Source of the DNA: Scytalidium lignicola
Taxonomy: Eukaryota > Ascomycota > Leotiomycetes
Reading direction: 5' to 3'
NCBI GenBank assembly: GCA_002812745.2
Contig: NCSJ02000007.1
Span: 124,001-188,000, forward strand
Length of the DNA stretch: 64,000 nt
Made by a program: the position numbers and the translations under genes. Below are positions 22,695 to 32,317 of the stretch, piece after piece; position 1 is the stretch's first letter; each line of letters starts with the position of its first letter. The notes under the pieces were generated by a model. That model searched no databases, was not told the DNA's origin, and saw only the letters and a program-made list of their open reading frames with translations.

Positions 22695-23751
22695 CTAAGT
22701 CAAGAAGCAGCCACCGTCAATCAACAAGCTTTGCCCTGTGATGTAATCACACTCCTTACTTGCAAGATATGACACAAATTTCGCAATGTCCTCTGGCTCA
22801 CTCAACCTACCGACCAGTATGTTCGATTCAAACTTGGCCTTGTGCTCTCCGGGCTCACCACCAAAGTACTTGCGATAGTATTCATCGACAGAAGCCCACA
22901 TGGGCGTGTTCACCATGCCAGGGCAATAGTTTACTACTGTGATTCCGTACTTGGCAAACTCCTGGGCTGCAACTTGCTGCAAGAATTTTCAGTTCTGCAC
23001 CTAATCAGACGACATATTGGAGCTTACAGTAAGACCTCTGACGCCCCATTTTGATGTTGAATATCCGGCCATCATCGGCACTGCTTTATGGGCTACCATA
23101 GATGCAGCACCGATGATCTTTCCACCAGAACCTGCTCCAACTCGTTAGAACCGGCGAGGACCAATAAGAAAACTGACTCATACCTTGCTTAATCATCTGC
23201 TTAGCTGCCAGCTGGTACTGATTAAACATGCCTGATATACATTAGAAAACACGTCCAAATGCGAGATTCGTGATTCTGTACCTGTAAGATTCACGGAAAG
23301 CTCTTGTTCCCACTCCTCTGGAGTCACATCTAACATTGGCTTGATTCGGCACATGCCAGCATTTGCGACCATGACCTTTGGCAAGAAGGTTAGTGAATGC
23401 TCTATTGTTTATGGTCACCCCTGGCACTCACATGCAGACCACCAAGCTCCTTCACAGATGTCTCGATGGCGTTTTCGATCTCGGACCTCTTGGAAATATC
23501 GGCTGGGACGACCGAAACCTGCCTTCCTGGGTTACAAGTCAGTACAATTGCTATCCAGTCCAAATCAAAGCCCAGCTGTGGGTTTGAAGTTTCCTACCAA
23601 TCTTTTTAATTTCGGAAGCCGTCTCCACCAAGGCTGATTTACTAGCCGAAATGTCGTTGATTGCAACATCGAACCCATCATGGGCCAGCCTAATGGCAAT
23701 AGCTCTTCCTATTCCACGTCCAGCACCTGAAACAAATGCTACTCGATGCAT
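22695..23751 (-). CDS. short-chain dehydrogenase/reductase, diacetyl/acetoin reductase-like
   Basis: Six exons on the minus strand: 23751-23598, 23526-23432, 23375-23282, 23231-23184, 23131-23028 and 22976-22695. All junctions are GT-AG and in phase, giving 258 residues, the classical SDR length. The glycine motif is SGAGRGIG at 8-15, NAG is at 88-90, and the catalytic Ser141, Tyr154 and Lys158 are in AASMVAHKAVPMMAGYSTSK. The C-terminal ITGQSLLIDGGCFL is the usual SDR ending. The enzyme would interconvert an alcohol and a ketone with NAD(P). Next to a Baeyer-Villiger monooxygenase it could supply the ketone (inference). It shares a 403 bp divergent promoter with the Gfo/Idh/MocA gene. Confidence 0.92.
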
Positions 23752-23955
23752 GATTGCTGTTTGTGAAGACAACCTGAAACTCCTGGGGTAGATTGGGTAT
23801 AATTTTTTGCTCGAGCTTTGTGACGGCGTCTTGAAGCTAACCCCTAAGGTAGGTTTATGGGAATTAACATTTTGATTTCCAGCTATTCACTCTATATCTG
23901 CCTTGAGTGGATCCTCATGACCTCTTGCGATCTGGTCTTTGCACATCCTGTCAGA

Positions 23956-23970
23956 GCGGAAAAGCGGAAA
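23956..23970 (+). promoter_or_regulatory. GCGGAAA tandem (CGG-N5-CGG) in the SDR / Gfo-Idh divergent promoter
   Basis: GCGGAAAAGCGGAAA lies 205 bp from the SDR start and 185 bp from the Gfo/Idh start, so it could serve both. Two CGG triplets in direct repeat with a five-base gap match the other cluster promoters. Confidence 0.6.
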
Positions 23971-24154
23971 AAGCGCGCTCTCCAAGACCGCGAACCTGCT
24001 AAGACATCAATGCCGTGGAAACACAGCTACCGCAACCCTGTAACCCGCATCGGAAATTCAAGAGCATTTTGCTTGTTATTTCAGACGTAATATATTCTTG
24101 TTCATAGCTTGCCAGAGGGGGAATCGATGTGAATTGTGATGAGAAGCTGGCAGC

Positions 24155-25573
24155 ATGGTGAAATCAAAGATTACGACCAGATGGGGCATTTTGGGTAGGG
24201 AAACTTTCCTGCTATACGGAACATATCATTAATCATGTATCGTAGCTACTGGAGGAATTGCGAGGATGTTTGCAAAGGTAAGCAGTCCATGAGAAAAAGT
24301 CAATCACTTCTCATTCCACGGTTAGGATCTTCTGCTCGATTCGTCCACCAGAGGTGTTCACGACATCGTTCATGAAATAGCTGCCGTGGGGAGTTCGACC
24401 TCGGTGGAATCAGCGCAGCGGTTTACACAGGACATTGGCGCCCCACCCGGAACGAAGTGCTACGGCACTTATGAGGAACTGGCAAAGGACCCGAACGTCG
24501 ATGTTATCTACGTTGCCTCGTAAGTCTACCTGTCCCCAGTTGCCTGGGAGCTCAACTGAAAACTGAAAAGTCCACACTCCCATCATTATCGCAATGTAAA
24601 GATGTGCCTTGAAGTTGGAAAGAATGTACTTTGCGAGAAGCCCTTTACGATCAATGCTAAACAGGCTGAGGCCCTTGCGAAGCTGGCCAGAGACAAGAAG
24701 AAATTCTTGATGGAGGCAACGTGGATTAGATTTTTCCCATTGACCATGAAACTTCAAGAGCTGATCCAAGCCGGCGATATAGGGAAAGTGCAACGAATCT
24801 TTGCTGATCATGGCCGAGAGCTCATCGACGAGAATACACCAAATTCAAGTCGATTCGTGGATAAAAATCTCGGAGCTGGTGGCTTCTTGGACCTTGGTAT
24901 TCCGCCTTTAGCTTCATGTGGGTCCCAAAACTGATCGATGTTTGTAACCAGGTCTTTACTCACTGACGTGGGCATTCCTCCCACTTTACCACTGGAAACC
25001 GAAGGCTGAGCAGGAGTCTCCAACCGTGACTGGCAGCATGATTCTCAACAAGCAATACGGTTTTGATGACCATTCAACTGCTGTTCTCACTTGGAAAGAT
25101 GGTAAGTCCTCCCCTTTCGAAGCAGCACGCCAAAAGGAACAATGACTGACAGTCCGCAGCCGTTGCTGTGGCCACATCATCTGTGACGAGTACATCAGAC
25201 CGAATTGAGGATGGTGCAGTAGGACCTGCAACAAAGATCATCGGTACCAAAGGCACCATTACTATCCCAAGCCCATCATACCGTCCTGTGGAATTTACGC
25301 TACACCGTGACAAGACCGTGACCAAATTCCGATTTCCGATTCCAGTTCGTAACTCCCCCACTCAATCTGTAGGCGGCATTCAAACTGATATAAAATCTTC
25401 AGGGCCATGGCATGTTCTGGGAGGCTGACAGCGTGGCCCGGTGCCTTACTAAGGGAGATCTTGAGAACGAGATCATGCCGTTAGCCGAAACCATCGAAGT
25501 GATGAAAGTCATGGACAAAATGCGAGAAATTGGAGGTCTTGAATATCCAGCGAATATTGAAGCGGCTGACTGA
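24155..25573 (+). CDS. Gfo/Idh/MocA oxidoreductase, dihydrodiol / D-xylose dehydrogenase type
   Basis: Seven exons: 24155-24194, 24246-24277, 24326-24519, 24571-24896, 24952-25101, 25160-25344 and 25403-25573. All phases close, giving 365 residues. The N-terminus RWGILATGGIARMF is the Rossmann motif split by the first intron. VIYVASPHSHHY and GKNVLCEKPFT (EKP at 111-113) follow. GAGGFLDLGLYSLTWAF and PIPGHGMFWEAD near the end are typical of the dimeric dihydrodiol dehydrogenase / NADP-xylose dehydrogenase branch. The last donor is the uncommon GTTCGT. The enzyme would oxidise a sugar or cyclic diol with NADP. It is a different subfamily from the Gfo/Idh/MocA gene at 4.7 kb. It is divergent from the SDR, and the transporter follows on the same strand. 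Confidence 0.9.
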
Positions 25574-25644
25574 AATTCTAATTACTCCTTCTATAATAAT
25601 TGAGATGAAACCAATTAGATTGGATGCTTGATACCTTGTGCTTA

Positions 25645-26063
25645 TACGTGATCCCGGCGAATTTCCCACCCCCGTCAGATTTCCCATTTTTGGATTCAAC
25701 AATACCAAAATTCAAATTGTAATAACTCAACAACAACTCAATTAGAATTGAAATTGATACATTAGCTAAATTAAATTATATAAATTATAGTATAATTTTC
25801 AAATATTGGATTCTTTATACCTTTTATATTTCTTGTATGAATTACATGACTTAATCCTCTGCTAGTTAGTAACTTTTTTTATAAGCTACTTTTCTGGTGC
25901 TTATCAGGTTATGTAAAGAAGATCTGTAACACTGAAATCAGGCTCTTTTTGCTATTTCAAACCAACAATCGTCTTTTCAATTGAAATTTCGTTGACTTTC
26001 ATATTGGTGGTTGAAGTGTTGGTGGTCAGGGGCAAAATGTGGGAAATTCGCCGGGATCACGTG
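25645..26063. mobile_element. MITE-like element (B) with 24 bp perfect terminal inverted repeats and TA flanks
   Basis: A 24 bp sequence at 25646-25669 (beginning ACGTGATCCCGGCG) recurs exactly in inverse at 26039-26062. TA dinucleotides flank both ends (25643-25644 and 26064-26065), as expected for a Tc1/mariner-type duplication. The 419 bp unit is AT-rich inside and non-coding, so it is non-autonomous. It sits between the Gfo/Idh gene and the transporter promoter but leaves the CGG motif at 26328 untouched. Confidence 0.75.
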
Positions 26064-26327
26064 TACTGCAAATTTCCGATGTGCAGAACTTCTATGAAAT
26101 TGGTGTTAATTATCGCTTCTCGTGTGTTCCCAGACTAACTATGAGCCCTTTGCTACCCCCAGATTGTACGACGCAGCGGTAGAGCATATTCCGTAGACAA
26201 GGCGGCAGGAGTCTGTGGTCGACTTTCTCCGAGAAAGTCGTGGAAACTACTATGAACTGTAGATTGGAAAGGGTTAAGGTTTTTGGTTCAATGCGTATCC
26301 GTTGAGTGTTCGCTTCTACGTAGACGC

Positions 26328-26344
26328 GGCGGAAATGCGGAAAA
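26328..26344 (+). promoter_or_regulatory. GCGGAAA tandem (CGG-N5-CGG) upstream of the sugar transporter
   Basis: GGCGGAAATGCGGAAAA is 175 bp before the ATG at 26519 and has the same direct-repeat spacing as at 11667, 17211 and 23956. An additional CGG adjoins it on the left. Confidence 0.6.
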
Positions 26345-26518
26345 GGATATATGCTAGGCCGTTTGGATCGTTAGCTTAGTCCACACCCCTCCCTCTCCGC
26401 CATGCAACTAGTTTCTTCCCCATGGGGTACAATCCAATGGACGATGGATAAAATAAAAGTCCAGCTATAGCGGAAGTTTATGAAAGGGACCGCCTTTGCT
26501 ATTTAATATAGAATCATC

Positions 26519-28431
26519 ATGGCCTCGCCTCCACTTTCTCCTAAACGTCAGACTCGGGCTCACTCACAATATTCAAAGATGCCTTTGATTAATCTTACTG
26601 GTGATTCCTTGGCTTGGGCCACCATCGCGTCGGCCAGTCTGGCCATGATTCTCTATGGATACGACCAAGGTGTTATGAGGTTATGTTGACGAGGCCCCCC
26701 CTCCTGACCATTGACGTTAACTTGTGCTTAGTGGCCTTATCACGGCCGACAGCTTCAAGAGAGAAATTTTTGGAACTTTGACTCCAAAGTCATCGATTTC
26801 TGGTCTTGTCGTTGCCATATACGAGATTGGAGCTTTCGTGGGCTCAATCATGGTTATGATCTATGGTAAATGCCCCCTTTTTTGGTGTTATTCCTTCACT
26901 CGCCAACCCGTATTCTAGGACAATACTTTGGTCGTCGGAAGACTATAGCAGTCGGACAAGTTTGCATTATCATCGGTGCCCTCATCCAGTGCACTTCCTA
27001 CGGCTTAGCACAGATGATAGTTGGCCGTATCGTGACTGGTTTCGGAATGGGCCACATAACCGCAACCTGCCCGGTCTGGGGTGTAAGTTCTTTTGACGTG
27101 CAAAAGGCGTTGAGCGCAGCTGACCAGACTGAAAGGCTGAAATTTCTCGGGCTTCATATCGAGGCCGCTGTGGTGTTGCTCTCCTCCTCTGTGCAGTGTT
27201 TGGAGTGATTGTTGCTTACTGGGTAATGAACAATCACCACCCCCCTATGCCAGACAACTTTATTGATGATGACACCATCAGGTCGACTACGGTTGCAGCT
27301 TTTATGCCACTCAATTCTCATTTCGCTTCCCCCTGGCATTCCAAATCTTCTTCTCTGCATCCCAATTGTTGACGATGCTTTTCCTCCCTGAATCTCCGCG
27401 TTGGTTGTTCTACAAGAACCGCGAGGAGGAAGGAAAAGAGGTCATTCGACGAATTACATGCACTGAAAGTGTCGAAACCAGCGCAGAGGCTCAGTCGTTG
27501 ATCGCTGAAATAAAGGAGGCAATCGCAACCGAAGCAGATGGTAAATCAGCTTGGTCCAATATCTTCACCTGGGGAGAGCTTCAGTACTTCCGACGTATCC
27601 TTCTTGCGTTCGGCACCCAAGCCATGCAACAGCTTACTGGAATCAGTATGTTCAAACCTACTTTCCGAACGAATCTTGAAGGCAGCTAACAAGTGTAGAC
27701 ATCATTGTGTACTACTCGGTTGTTGTTTTCAAGCAGTCCGTCGGCATGAGCGATCACCTTGCCCTTCTCATGGGTGGATTTCTATCCATCACATTCTTTG
27801 CAGGCACCGCCGTGTCCACGGTTTTGATCGACCGTGTTGGTAGACGGCCGCTCATGATGACTGGCTTGGCTGGGGCCTGCATTGGTATGATCATAACTGC
27901 TGCTAGCGTTTCTTTCAACACTCATAAAGCTGGCATCGCTGCAACTTTTGGTGTATTTTGGTTCCAATTTATCTACGGTGTTGGCGTGCAATCGGCTCCA
28001 TGGTATGTTGATCTGCCCTATTGACTCACGTTACCCTAACGCGTGGCAGGATCTACGCGGTTGAGATTACTCCCCTCAAGCTTCGTCACATTTCGGGCGC
28101 TGTTGCTTCCGCATCAGGTTGGATCTGGACATACTGCGTCGTCCAGGTCACCCAACCTGGTATTGATAGCATCGGATACAGGTATTTTATAGTCTGGGCC
28201 GTATTTTGTTTCGCGTGGTTCTGGATTGTATTTTGTAAGCCCATTTCTACTTAAGATTTCGAACACAGCTTAATATTTATAGTCTTTTATCCCGAAACCA
28301 AGGGCAAAACTTTGGAGGAGCTTGATTACATCTTCATGACGGATGGTGGAGCTAGTCATCAGGCGACTGAAGTGGTTGAATTTGCCGGGCCTGAAAAGGT
28401 TGGCGGTGGATCGCATATTGAAGAAGCATGA
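26519..28431 (+). CDS. MFS sugar transporter (sugar porter family)
   Basis: Eight exons: 26519-26679, 26732-26865, 26919-27082, 27136-27222, 27282-27645, 27699-28002, 28050-28234 and 28283-28431. All are in phase and give 515 residues. Motifs in order are GYDQGVMSGLI in TM1, GRRKT after TM2, VGRIVTGFGMG in TM4, EISRASYRGR before TM5, PESPRWLFYKNREEEGKEVIRRI after TM6, QQLTGIN in TM7, DRVGRRPLM in the second half and PETKGKTLEELDYIF after TM12. This is the hexose/pentose/polyol H+ symporter type at the plasma membrane. Substrate is unknown. Position and promoter motif suggest that it imports the substrate of the neighbouring pathway. The AG/GTTATG first donor is weak but required by phase. Confidence 0.92.
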
Positions 28432-29072
28432 TGATGCTAATCGCGGTTCGTGGGTATTGCTCTACAAACATGATAAGGCAATAACAGAGTATTGTGTTCC
28501 TATAACTCAAAGTCAAGGATTTCATAAACTTTTAAATAATTTAAGGAAATATGAAAACCGAGCAATATTATCATTACAAAAAAANCACTAGCATTTTATA
28601 ATAACAAAACTCTTCTTTAACTTTCTATAAACCCTTTTTGTTAGATTCTAAAATATTATACTTTATATTATTTGAAGTGTTTGCTAATGCTTCAAATATA
28701 AAGCAAAAATAGCATTATATCACATATTAACTAATTAGTCAAATCTTTAACCTATAATTTTAATAATACTGTATGCTCTTTTAGAATTATACTTTTGAGC
28801 TAGTCAGTTTTCCTTTTTGTGTATATTAAAAGTAATATTCGAGCATTGATAACTTTCTTTTTATTGCTTAGACAGGTGTTGAGTCTCGAGGGCTTTCGGT
28901 GGTGGCTTGTCCGCATCTCCTAGCGGTGAGCACCATGCGCAATCCCTAAAAATCCGGAGAAATCACCGGAAGGCGACTTGTCAATTACCGGTAGAAGCTT
29001 ATCTGCCTTTGTCTTCATTAATCTTCCTAAAAGTCACCTGAACGGAAGACACTCTTCCGGCAATGTGCTACG
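28432..29072. other. AT-rich intergenic stretch
   Basis: 641 bp, very AT-rich from 28490 to 28860 with an ambiguous base at 28585 after an A run. No gene or repeat partner was identified within the window. Confidence 0.4.
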
Positions 29073-29558
29073 TTACATTTCAACGTCCAAGTATTTCGCT
29101 ACCTGCTGGTCATTTCTCCCCCCAGCATCTCCCCCTCCATCTCCACCACTACTGGTATCTCCTCCACCAATATGTATTCCTTTCTTCTGGATGGACATAA
29201 CAATAATCAATTTAATTTCTGCTCTAGAAGAATTCAACCACCAATGTGCTTTATTGCTCAGCGCTGGTAGTGATTGCGATACACCAGCCTCGATGATAAA
29301 CGTAGGCCACTTTTGTGCTAATGGTGGGCGACGTGTCAAATGGTCGATAAGAAGAATCGGGCTCGCCGCTTGAATTATTGTCATGTTGTCTAGCCGTGCA
29401 AGTCGCCCGAAGCTCGAGAATGATGATTTTATCAAGATTTCTGTGTTCGAAAAATGTGTCATTCTTATGACTTTTGACAGGCGTCCTTTCTCTTGGGCTT
29501 GGTTAATTTTGGTATTTCGTTCTGTGCTAGACATATTTCTCATAATTAAATACTGCAT
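29073..29558 (-). CDS. small orphan protein resembling fungal Uma2-like (PD-(D/E)XK fold) proteins
   Basis: Open frame of 161 residues from ATG 29558, with a stop just upstream in frame. The core FGRLARLDNMTIIQ...LAQKWPTFIIEAGVSQSLPALSNKAHWWLNSS...IKLIIVMSIQKKGIHI resembles a family of uncharacterised fungal proteins. The pattern (hydrophobic strand, E-x-G-V-S, then a tryptophan-rich helix and a strand) recalls the bacterial Uma2 nuclease-like domain. The tail is a Gly/Asp/Ser low-complexity run. Known relatives are longer at the N-terminus, so this copy may be truncated or decayed. There is no intron. The surroundings are repeat-rich. The fold relation is my inference from pattern only. Confidence 0.5.
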   Translation of the reverse strand: MQYLIMRNMSSTERNTKINQAQEKGRLSKVIRMTHFSNTEILIKSSFSSFGRLARLDNMTIIQAASPILLIDHLTRRPPLAQKWPTFIIEAGVSQSLPALSNKAHWWLNSSRAEIKLIIVMSIQKKGIHIGGGDTSSGGDGGGDAGGRNDQQVAKYLDVEM

Positions 29559-30021
29559 GCCAGCATTCTCCTTGTTAAATTTATCTCTTGTTCATTTATT
29601 TATCAGACGGTTTAAATTCGCGATTCTAGCATATTCGAATGAAGGTATCCTTCGAGGCCATGAAGTTGTTGTGCCTCTAGTTTGGTTAGTTAGATATTGT
29701 TAGATTATGTGAGAACTCACCGGTTTGGAAGTTAATATCGCCGTTAAGTACTCGCGCTGAATAGTATTATTCACTGAATCACCCTTACGCTTTTGTTGTA
29801 TACTCCACCCATTTACGGAAGTTGTTGAAATTCGCTTTCAAAGCATTTACCAGTCGCGATTCACTCTAAAGTAGCCAGATAGAAAACTGTACACCTTGAT
29901 GGTGAATCTTCGATTTTTCTGCCTCGGCGTCTCTATCGTCCAGGAACGCAGATCGTACATTTATTATTGTATCTTTCTACCCAAGATATCTCCAATTTCC
30001 CACGGGTCGGAACCAGTCTTC
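29559..30021. other. intergenic, nothing recognised
   Basis: 463 bp between the Uma2-like gene and the 3' end of the Dabb gene. Short frames only. Confidence 0.35.
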
Positions 30022-30475
30022 CTAATAGACCCCTGGGACAAAGTCCATCACCATGACCTTCTGGACGATCCCCGTCAGACTGTGTCCGAAAGCCATGTGT
30101 GCGGGGTCATGAGAGATGTAATAGTCCCGGTCTTCCTTGGAGGCAAATTCCAGAATGTAGGAGTGAGTAAAGATGCCCTGCAAGAATTAGCATAATGATA
30201 AGAGAGATGTGAAGATAAGAGGTAAGAGCTGCTGACTTGAAGACCTTCTGGACTGTTATCTTTGCCACCAGTAGTAGATAGGATGTATGGTTTTTGTGTC
30301 GTAGGATGGATACAGTTTTCTTTTAAGCCCACAAAGCATTCACATACCTAGGATATGTGTTAGTTGTACTGTGTATAATGTACTTTTAAGACTTATTGTA
30401 ACTTACCCCTTTAATTTCTTCTGGAGTGGCCGTATCATAGAATTGAAAATGCACAATATGGATGATCTTCTCCAT
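30022..30475 (-). CDS. Dabb (stress-responsive A/B barrel) domain protein
   Basis: Three exons on the minus strand, 30475-30407, 30347-30237 and 30177-30022, give 111 residues. The N-terminus MEKIIHIVHFQFYDTATPEEIKG and the C-terminal THSYILEFASKEDRDYYISHDPAHMAFGHSLTGIVQKVMVMDFVPGVY show the Dabb ferredoxin-like alpha/beta barrel. The H-x-Y-I-L-E-F strand and the S-H-D-P-A-H helix start are typical. Dabb proteins form dimeric barrels. Some act as cyclases or as tailoring proteins in polyketide pathways, others are stress proteins, and the function is unknown here. Introns are 59 bp each. A dispersed repeat starts about 150 bp upstream and a SnoaL-like pseudogene follows it. Confidence 0.82.
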
Positions 30476-30628
30476 TATATCTCGATAGACGCAGAATGGC
30501 AGGCGTTTTNGTCTCCCTACTTTAAGTTTTGAAGAGAGATACTAGTAACATCAATTGCAGAATGTTGTTTTAAACTTAACTTATCTTAACAAGTTTAAAA
30601 GGTTAGACTGCTAGAAAATAAAGATATC

Positions 30629-30756
30629 TTGGTACACTAAGCCAACCCAAAGGGGAAACAATTTCGGTTTAACCGAGAGGGGGCCATTAATTAGACAATA
30701 CTTGAAATTTTGACGCTTAACCTGATCTGTATTTTATTATTGCAGTTTATAAGAGC
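30629..30756. repeat. dispersed repeat copy, partner at 40321-40446
   Basis: About 125 bp that align with 40321-40446 at roughly 80%, including an identical block TTAATTAGACAATACTTGAA and the shared ending TTTATTATTGCAGTTTATA. Most differences are G or C here against A or T at 40 kb. Confidence 0.65.
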
Positions 30757-30947
30757 TTGTGTAGACTCCTGGCACTTATCTGCCCTTCTCGTATACACCA
30801 TATATCCATGATCTATCTTTTATTATTCTTTATAATTATTTGCCAGTACAAGGATAACTAAAGCAAGCCATATTTATTACTGATTAGCAGAATCTCTTTC
30901 AGATTAAGATGAGTAGTACATACACACGAGCCATCGCAGACTTCAAT

Positions 30948-31421
30948 CTATAACTTGCATAGAGATATTCTAAGGCCCACATCCATTTTTTTAATAATGA
31001 TACTGCTCCGGAATTCCTTCACGGTCTCTTGTCCATCAGCTAGACGTGAAGTTCGTCTACCAGTCACAAACAGTTCGTCTGCTTTGTCATTAAGCGTCTC
31101 AACCTTTAAAAGTTTATGTTGTTTGGTCGCGATTCCTTCCCATGCAACGTCAAACTTTTGAGATGCGATGATTTCTGTAGACTTGAGTGTTAGTATTTGG
31201 AAGTAGTATATTGGATATTCTCAAAAACCATTTGAGCCTGCAATTTTGCGAGGTCCTATGTAAATCTCTCCATCTGGTGTGAATACTTCCGATGCAAGAC
31301 GACGACCAATGCTCTCGTCTTTGGTGTCAGAGAGCAAATAGAGCTTTTCAAGCAATTATTTATACTCCTGGGGAATCAGCGGCTGATTAGACCAAACAGT
31401 GGATTCCGTGACGTATGACAT
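30948..31421 (-). pseudogene. SnoaL-like / NTF2-like small protein with an in-frame stop
   Basis: Starts at ATG 31421 (MSYVTESTVWSNQPLIPQEYK) and hits TAA at 31358-31356, then continues in the same frame as LLEKLYLLSDTKDESIGRRLASEVFTPDGEIYIGPRKIAGSN. A GT-AG intron follows, and EIIASQKFDVAWEGIATKQHKLLKVETL...KEFRSSIIIKKM ends at 30948. The pattern (helices, then a strand with PDGEI and a second half with KVETL and V-T-G-R) fits the SnoaL-like NTF2 fold used by small cyclases and hydrolases. The single TAA could have arisen from CAA by one C-to-T change, the RIP-type mutation. It could also be a base-call error. It lies upstream of the Dabb gene on the same strand. Confidence 0.6.
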
Positions 31422-32317
31422 TCTTCTATAAAGTTGTTTACAAGCACTTAAAAAACTTGTCAGTAATCGATGTTCAACTCAAAGATGCGGATACATACAC
31501 GGAGACTTGTAGACGTAGCGGAACATTTAAATGGGATTTTCCTGCATTAGATTTGAAATCCGGTCCTATGGAGTCAGCTCTTATGACGGTGTTTATTCAT
31601 GTTCTCATGCGGATCCATCATGTCACAGCGGGCCATCGGAAATTCCTAGACAGCAGCCGCCACCTCTCACCGGCAACCGGACATTCCGTGCAACCGGACC
31701 TTAGACGAAACAACACCTCAGAACGCAAGGCTATTGGAAGACTGGAGACCTAAGTAGGATAACGTAGAATTTAATTCTTATCATTAATGTTAGAATCAGA
31801 TACACAGGTAGCTAGAGTGGACCGCCGCCCTGCGTTACAATGCTGCTTCGGGCCAAGGACTCTACAACACTCGTTCTGAAAGGCTCCGGCTCCAACAGAC
31901 GACCCGAGCGGCTGGCTCCCCCCCCCCCCCGGAGACTATCTTATATTTCATTTAGTTACCAAAGGAGAATCAACTGACCTATTGGTCTGCTCTCTAGGAA
32001 ACTTTCCGGTCCATTGTGAGGCTTAGATCTTTAATCAGCACGTGGTACATGAGGCTGGCGATTCTTGTTCTTCTCATTGGCGCAACGCTTTGTGCCGTAC
32101 CCGACTCCGACATTGAAGGATACCTGATAGGACCCCGACCCTAACGTAGTTTTGTATGATTCATCATTATGAAGCACATCCGATGGAATGTATATAAAGA
32201 GAATCCGATTTTGCATCAGGAGAGAGAGCAAAGCAACGATCACTCACAGATTTCACTAGTCCAGCATAGAGCCCCTTCCCACCAAGGAAATCCATAAAGA
32301 TATATAAATCAAGCATC
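31422..32317. other. intergenic, promoter side of the NmrA-like gene
   Basis: 896 bp with a C12 run near 31919-31930. A 112-codon frame at 31415-31753 on + has no motif and is taken as chance. Nothing else was recognised. Confidence 0.35.

Noticed and set aside
24908..24950. Premature end of the second Gfo/Idh gene
   Set aside because: Explained by an ordinary intron (24897-24951); downstream exons continue the family sequence.
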